Assembly (NCBI GenBank): GCA_025354075.1
Contig: JANXNO010000486.1
Span: 1 to 14,564, forward strand
Origin: Burkholderiales bacterium
GTDB taxonomy: Bacteria > Pseudomonadota > Gammaproteobacteria > Burkholderiales > Casimicrobiaceae
Length of the DNA: 14,564 nt
Direction of reading: 5' to 3'
In this document: positions 12,955-14,564 of the stretch, one piece after another
Position numbering within the stretch: position 1 is the first letter of the stretch
How the letters are laid out: every line of letters begins with the position of its first letter
Made by a program: the position numbers and the translations under genes
Notes under the pieces: model-generated
Told to the model about the DNA's origin: nothing
What the model saw: the letters and a program-made list of their open reading frames with translations, nothing else
The model's database searches: none

Positions 12955-13707
12955 ATGAATGCCTTCTCTCTGTTTCCGAAATTCGCGCGACCCTTGATCG
13001 CAGCGTTATCCACGCTCGCCCTCGCTACCACTGCGTCGGCGCTGGGGCAAATCAGTGAGCTGCACAATCGCATCGCAGCGCTGCCGGGCAGCCCGCAACG
13101 CGCCGCACTCACGCTCGACGCCTGCGGTGGCGGCTTTGATGCCGACCTGATTCAATTTTTGATCGAGCAGCGCATCCCCGCCACGTTGTTCGTCACCAAA
13201 AAATGGCTCGATAAAAATCCGCTGGGCACGGCCGTGCTGACGGCTCATCTCGACCTGTTTGACATTGAAGACCACGGCGAAAATCACATCCCGGCCGTCA
13301 TCGGCGCGGGCCGCAAGGTCTACGGCATCGCTGGTGTGGCTGGCGTGCCGCAGCTGCGCCAGGAGGTGCTCGCCGGTGCCAGCGCGATTGAGCACGCCAT
13401 TGGTGTGCCCGCGCACTGGTATCGCGGAGCGACCGCGGAATACGACGTGCAGGCCGCCGACGAAATCCGCCACCTGGGTTTCAGCATCGCCGGTTTTTCA
13501 GTGAATGTCGACGCCGGTGCCACGCTCAAAAAGCCGCAAATCATCGAGCGTCTGCGCCGCGTGCGTGATGGCGACGTCATCATCGCGCACATGAACAAAC
13601 CCGCCTCGGACACCGCCGAAGGCCTGATCATCGGGCTGGCCGAGCTGCAGCGGCGCGGGCTGGTGTTTGCGCGTCTCGATCAGCTCACGCTGGTTGCCGT
13701 GAAATAG
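12955..13707 (+). CDS. Exported polysaccharide deacetylase (NodB-type)
   Basis: A 250-residue protein with an N-terminal signal peptide (residues 1-29, core LIAALSTLALATTASA) and a NodB homology domain, the fold of metal-dependent carbohydrate N- or O-deacetylases of the envelope. Motif 2 is His107-x-x-x-His111 (DHGENH), motif 3 has Arg157 (YRGATAEYD), and motif 5 His212 (IIAHMN). Motif 1 is TLDAC (53-57) in place of TFDD: the first Asp (55) is kept, while the usual metal-binding second Asp is Ala56, followed by Cys57. This looks like a known sub-type with LDACGGGFD rather than a damaged gene. The start is probably ATG 12955, which gives a proper signal peptide; an in-frame GTG at 12901 adds 18 residues. 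Substrate unknown. Confidence 0.88.
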   Translation: MNAFSLFPKFARPLIAALSTLALATTASALGQISELHNRIAALPGSPQRAALTLDACGGGFDADLIQFLIEQRIPATLFVTKKWLDKNPLGTAVLTAHLDLFDIEDHGENHIPAVIGAGRKVYGIAGVAGVPQLRQEVLAGASAIEHAIGVPAHWYRGATAEYDVQAADEIRHLGFSIAGFSVNVDAGATLKKPQIIERLRRVRDGDVIIAHMNKPASDTAEGLIIGLAELQRRGLVFARLDQLTLVAVK

Positions 13708-13708
13708 T

Positions 13709-13725
13709 CGCCGCCAACGGCGGCG
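13709..13725. repeat. GC-rich hairpin between convergent genes
   Basis: CGCCGCC-AAC-GGCGGCG forms a perfect 7 bp stem with a three-base loop, filling the gap between the deacetylase stop and the stop of the convergent transporter gene. It has no T-tract on either strand, so it may slow or help end transcription in both directions but is not a standard intrinsic terminator. Confidence 0.4.
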
Positions 13726-14564
13726 CTACCGGAGTTGCGCCCCCGCGTGCGGTGCCTGCGCCACCGGTCCGTGGTCGTCGTCCGGTCGCTTCCACGGGTC
13801 CACATGCGTCATGAGGTTTAGCACGCGATGCCGTTGCATCACGCGTCGCCGCGCCTCCACCGCAATGTCGTGCCCCGCCTCCACGGTCAGCGTCGCGTCC
13901 ACTTCAATGTGCGCATCGGCCACGATCAGGTCGCCCATCTTGCGCGTCCGAATGTCGTGCACGTTCTTCACGCCGGGCGTCTCCGCCACGGTCTTGCGGA
14001 TCGCTGCCGCTTCTTCCTCGTCCACCGCGCGATCCATCAGGTCATGCAGCGCGTCCCAGCCAAAGCTCCAGCCCATCTTCGCCACCATAAAGCCCACGAT
14101 CAGCGCCGCAATCGGATCGAGGATCGGGTAACCGAGCAGATTGCCGACGATGCCCACGCTCACTACCAGGCTGGACGCCGCATCCGACCGCGCATGCCAG
14201 GCGTTCGCCACCAACATGCTCGACTTCACGCGCTTCGCCACCGCCAGCATGTAGCGGAACAACAGCTCCTTCGCCACCAGCGCCCCGAGCGCCACCCACA
14301 GCGCAATGATGTGCACCTCGGCAATCGTTTCCGGGTTCTCCAGCTTCATCGCCGCCGACCACAACATGCCCACGCCGACCGCCATCAGGATCACCCCCAG
14401 CGCCAACGACGCCGCCGTCTCAAAGCGCTGATGCCCGTACGGATGATCCTCGTCCGCATCCTTTTGGCTCGCGTGATTCGCCAGCAGCACCACAAAGTCC
14501 GACACCAGATCCGCCAGCGAATGAATCCCGTCCGCAATCAACCCCTGCGACTTCGACAACACGC
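13726..14564 (-). CDS. Cation diffusion facilitator family transporter (5' end beyond window)
   Basis: At least 279 residues of a divalent-metal/proton antiporter of the inner membrane, of the CDF family. The visible part begins inside the first helices, roughly 25 residues short of a usual N-terminus, so the start lies outside. The transport site is visible as His-x3-Asp in GIHSLADLVSD and His-x3-Asp in NAWHARSDAASS, an HD-HD set typical of zinc-type carriers. HPYGHQRFE follows the second helix as in Fe/Zn CDFs. A cytoplasmic ferredoxin-like domain (from about DLMDRAVDEEE to THVDP) ends the protein, with a short His-containing tail. Zn, Fe or Co are all possible substrates. It is convergent with the deacetylase, with only 18 bp between. 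Confidence 0.93.
   Translation of the reverse strand, partial: VLSKSQGLIADGIHSLADLVSDFVVLLANHASQKDADEDHPYGHQRFETAASLALGVILMAVGVGMLWSAAMKLENPETIAEVHIIALWVALGALVAKELLFRYMLAVAKRVKSSMLVANAWHARSDAASSLVVSVGIVGNLLGYPILDPIAALIVGFMVAKMGWSFGWDALHDLMDRAVDEEEAAAIRKTVAETPGVKNVHDIRTRKMGDLIVADAHIEVDATLTVEAGHDIAVEARRRVMQRHRVLNLMTHVDPWKRPDDDHGPVAQAPHAGAQLR

Noticed and set aside
1..14564. Mobile elements, CRISPR arrays or integrated tRNA-site island
   Set aside because: No transposase, integrase, terminal repeats or spaced repeats seen; the tRNA 3' end is not repeated downstream in the window.

Overview
The window reads as chromosomal DNA of a betaproteobacterium, probably Burkholderiales-like. This rests on the moderately high GC, the style of the proteins and the combination of gene families; no rRNA or other species marker is present, so it is an inference. 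There are no insertion sequences, integrases, phage genes or CRISPR arrays. Genes are densely packed in short operons.

Left part (1-5419) is a light/photo-oxidative stress module around a divergent promoter at about 3940-4010. Leftward run a MerR-type regulator of the LitR/CarH architecture (2955-3911), a tiny zinc-ribbon-like DUF2256 gene that is easily missed (2775-2942), and an iron-sulfur (6-4) photolyase/cryptochrome of the PhrB/CryB class (1204-2766). After a gap with its own possible promoter comes a diiron ferritin-like/acyl-ACP-desaturase-like protein (136-978). Rightward run an exported glutathione peroxidase (4005-4556) and the FolE2 type GTP cyclohydrolase I (4583-5419). A direct repeat of 11 bp (3973-3983 and 3996-4006) overlaps the -35/-10 of the regulator's own promoter and the -10 and ribosome binding site of the peroxidase, so it is the best operator candidate.

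Middle part (5527-12445) is one tightly coupled rightward operon of eight genes: flavin amine-oxidase-like protein, DUF1365 protein, CFA-synthase-like methyltransferase, exported chalcone-isomerase-like protein, MFS (GPH-type) transporter, DUF3833 lipoprotein, short-chain dehydrogenase, and NTF2-like protein. Four junctions overlap. Related gene sets accompany light or singlet-oxygen regulators in other Proteobacteria. The flavoprotein/methyltransferase pair resembles the UfaD/UfaM pair of furan fatty acid synthesis. In the methyltransferase two expected bicarbonate ligands of true cyclopropane synthases are replaced (Cys to Ser, His to Gln), which supports a product other than a cyclopropane.

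Right part (12446-14564) is unrelated housekeeping: a tRNA-Lys(UUU) with a clear -10 box and a clear intrinsic terminator, a non-coding stretch of about 300 bp, an exported NodB-type polysaccharide deacetylase with a variant first motif, and, convergent to it, the 3' part of a cation diffusion facilitator cut by the window edge.

Working model (inference): a regulator that has lost both cobalamin-binding motifs represses, in the dark, a set of genes that repair DNA photoproducts, reduce lipid peroxides, supply pterin, and remodel membrane fatty acids. The true light or stress sensor is not in the window.
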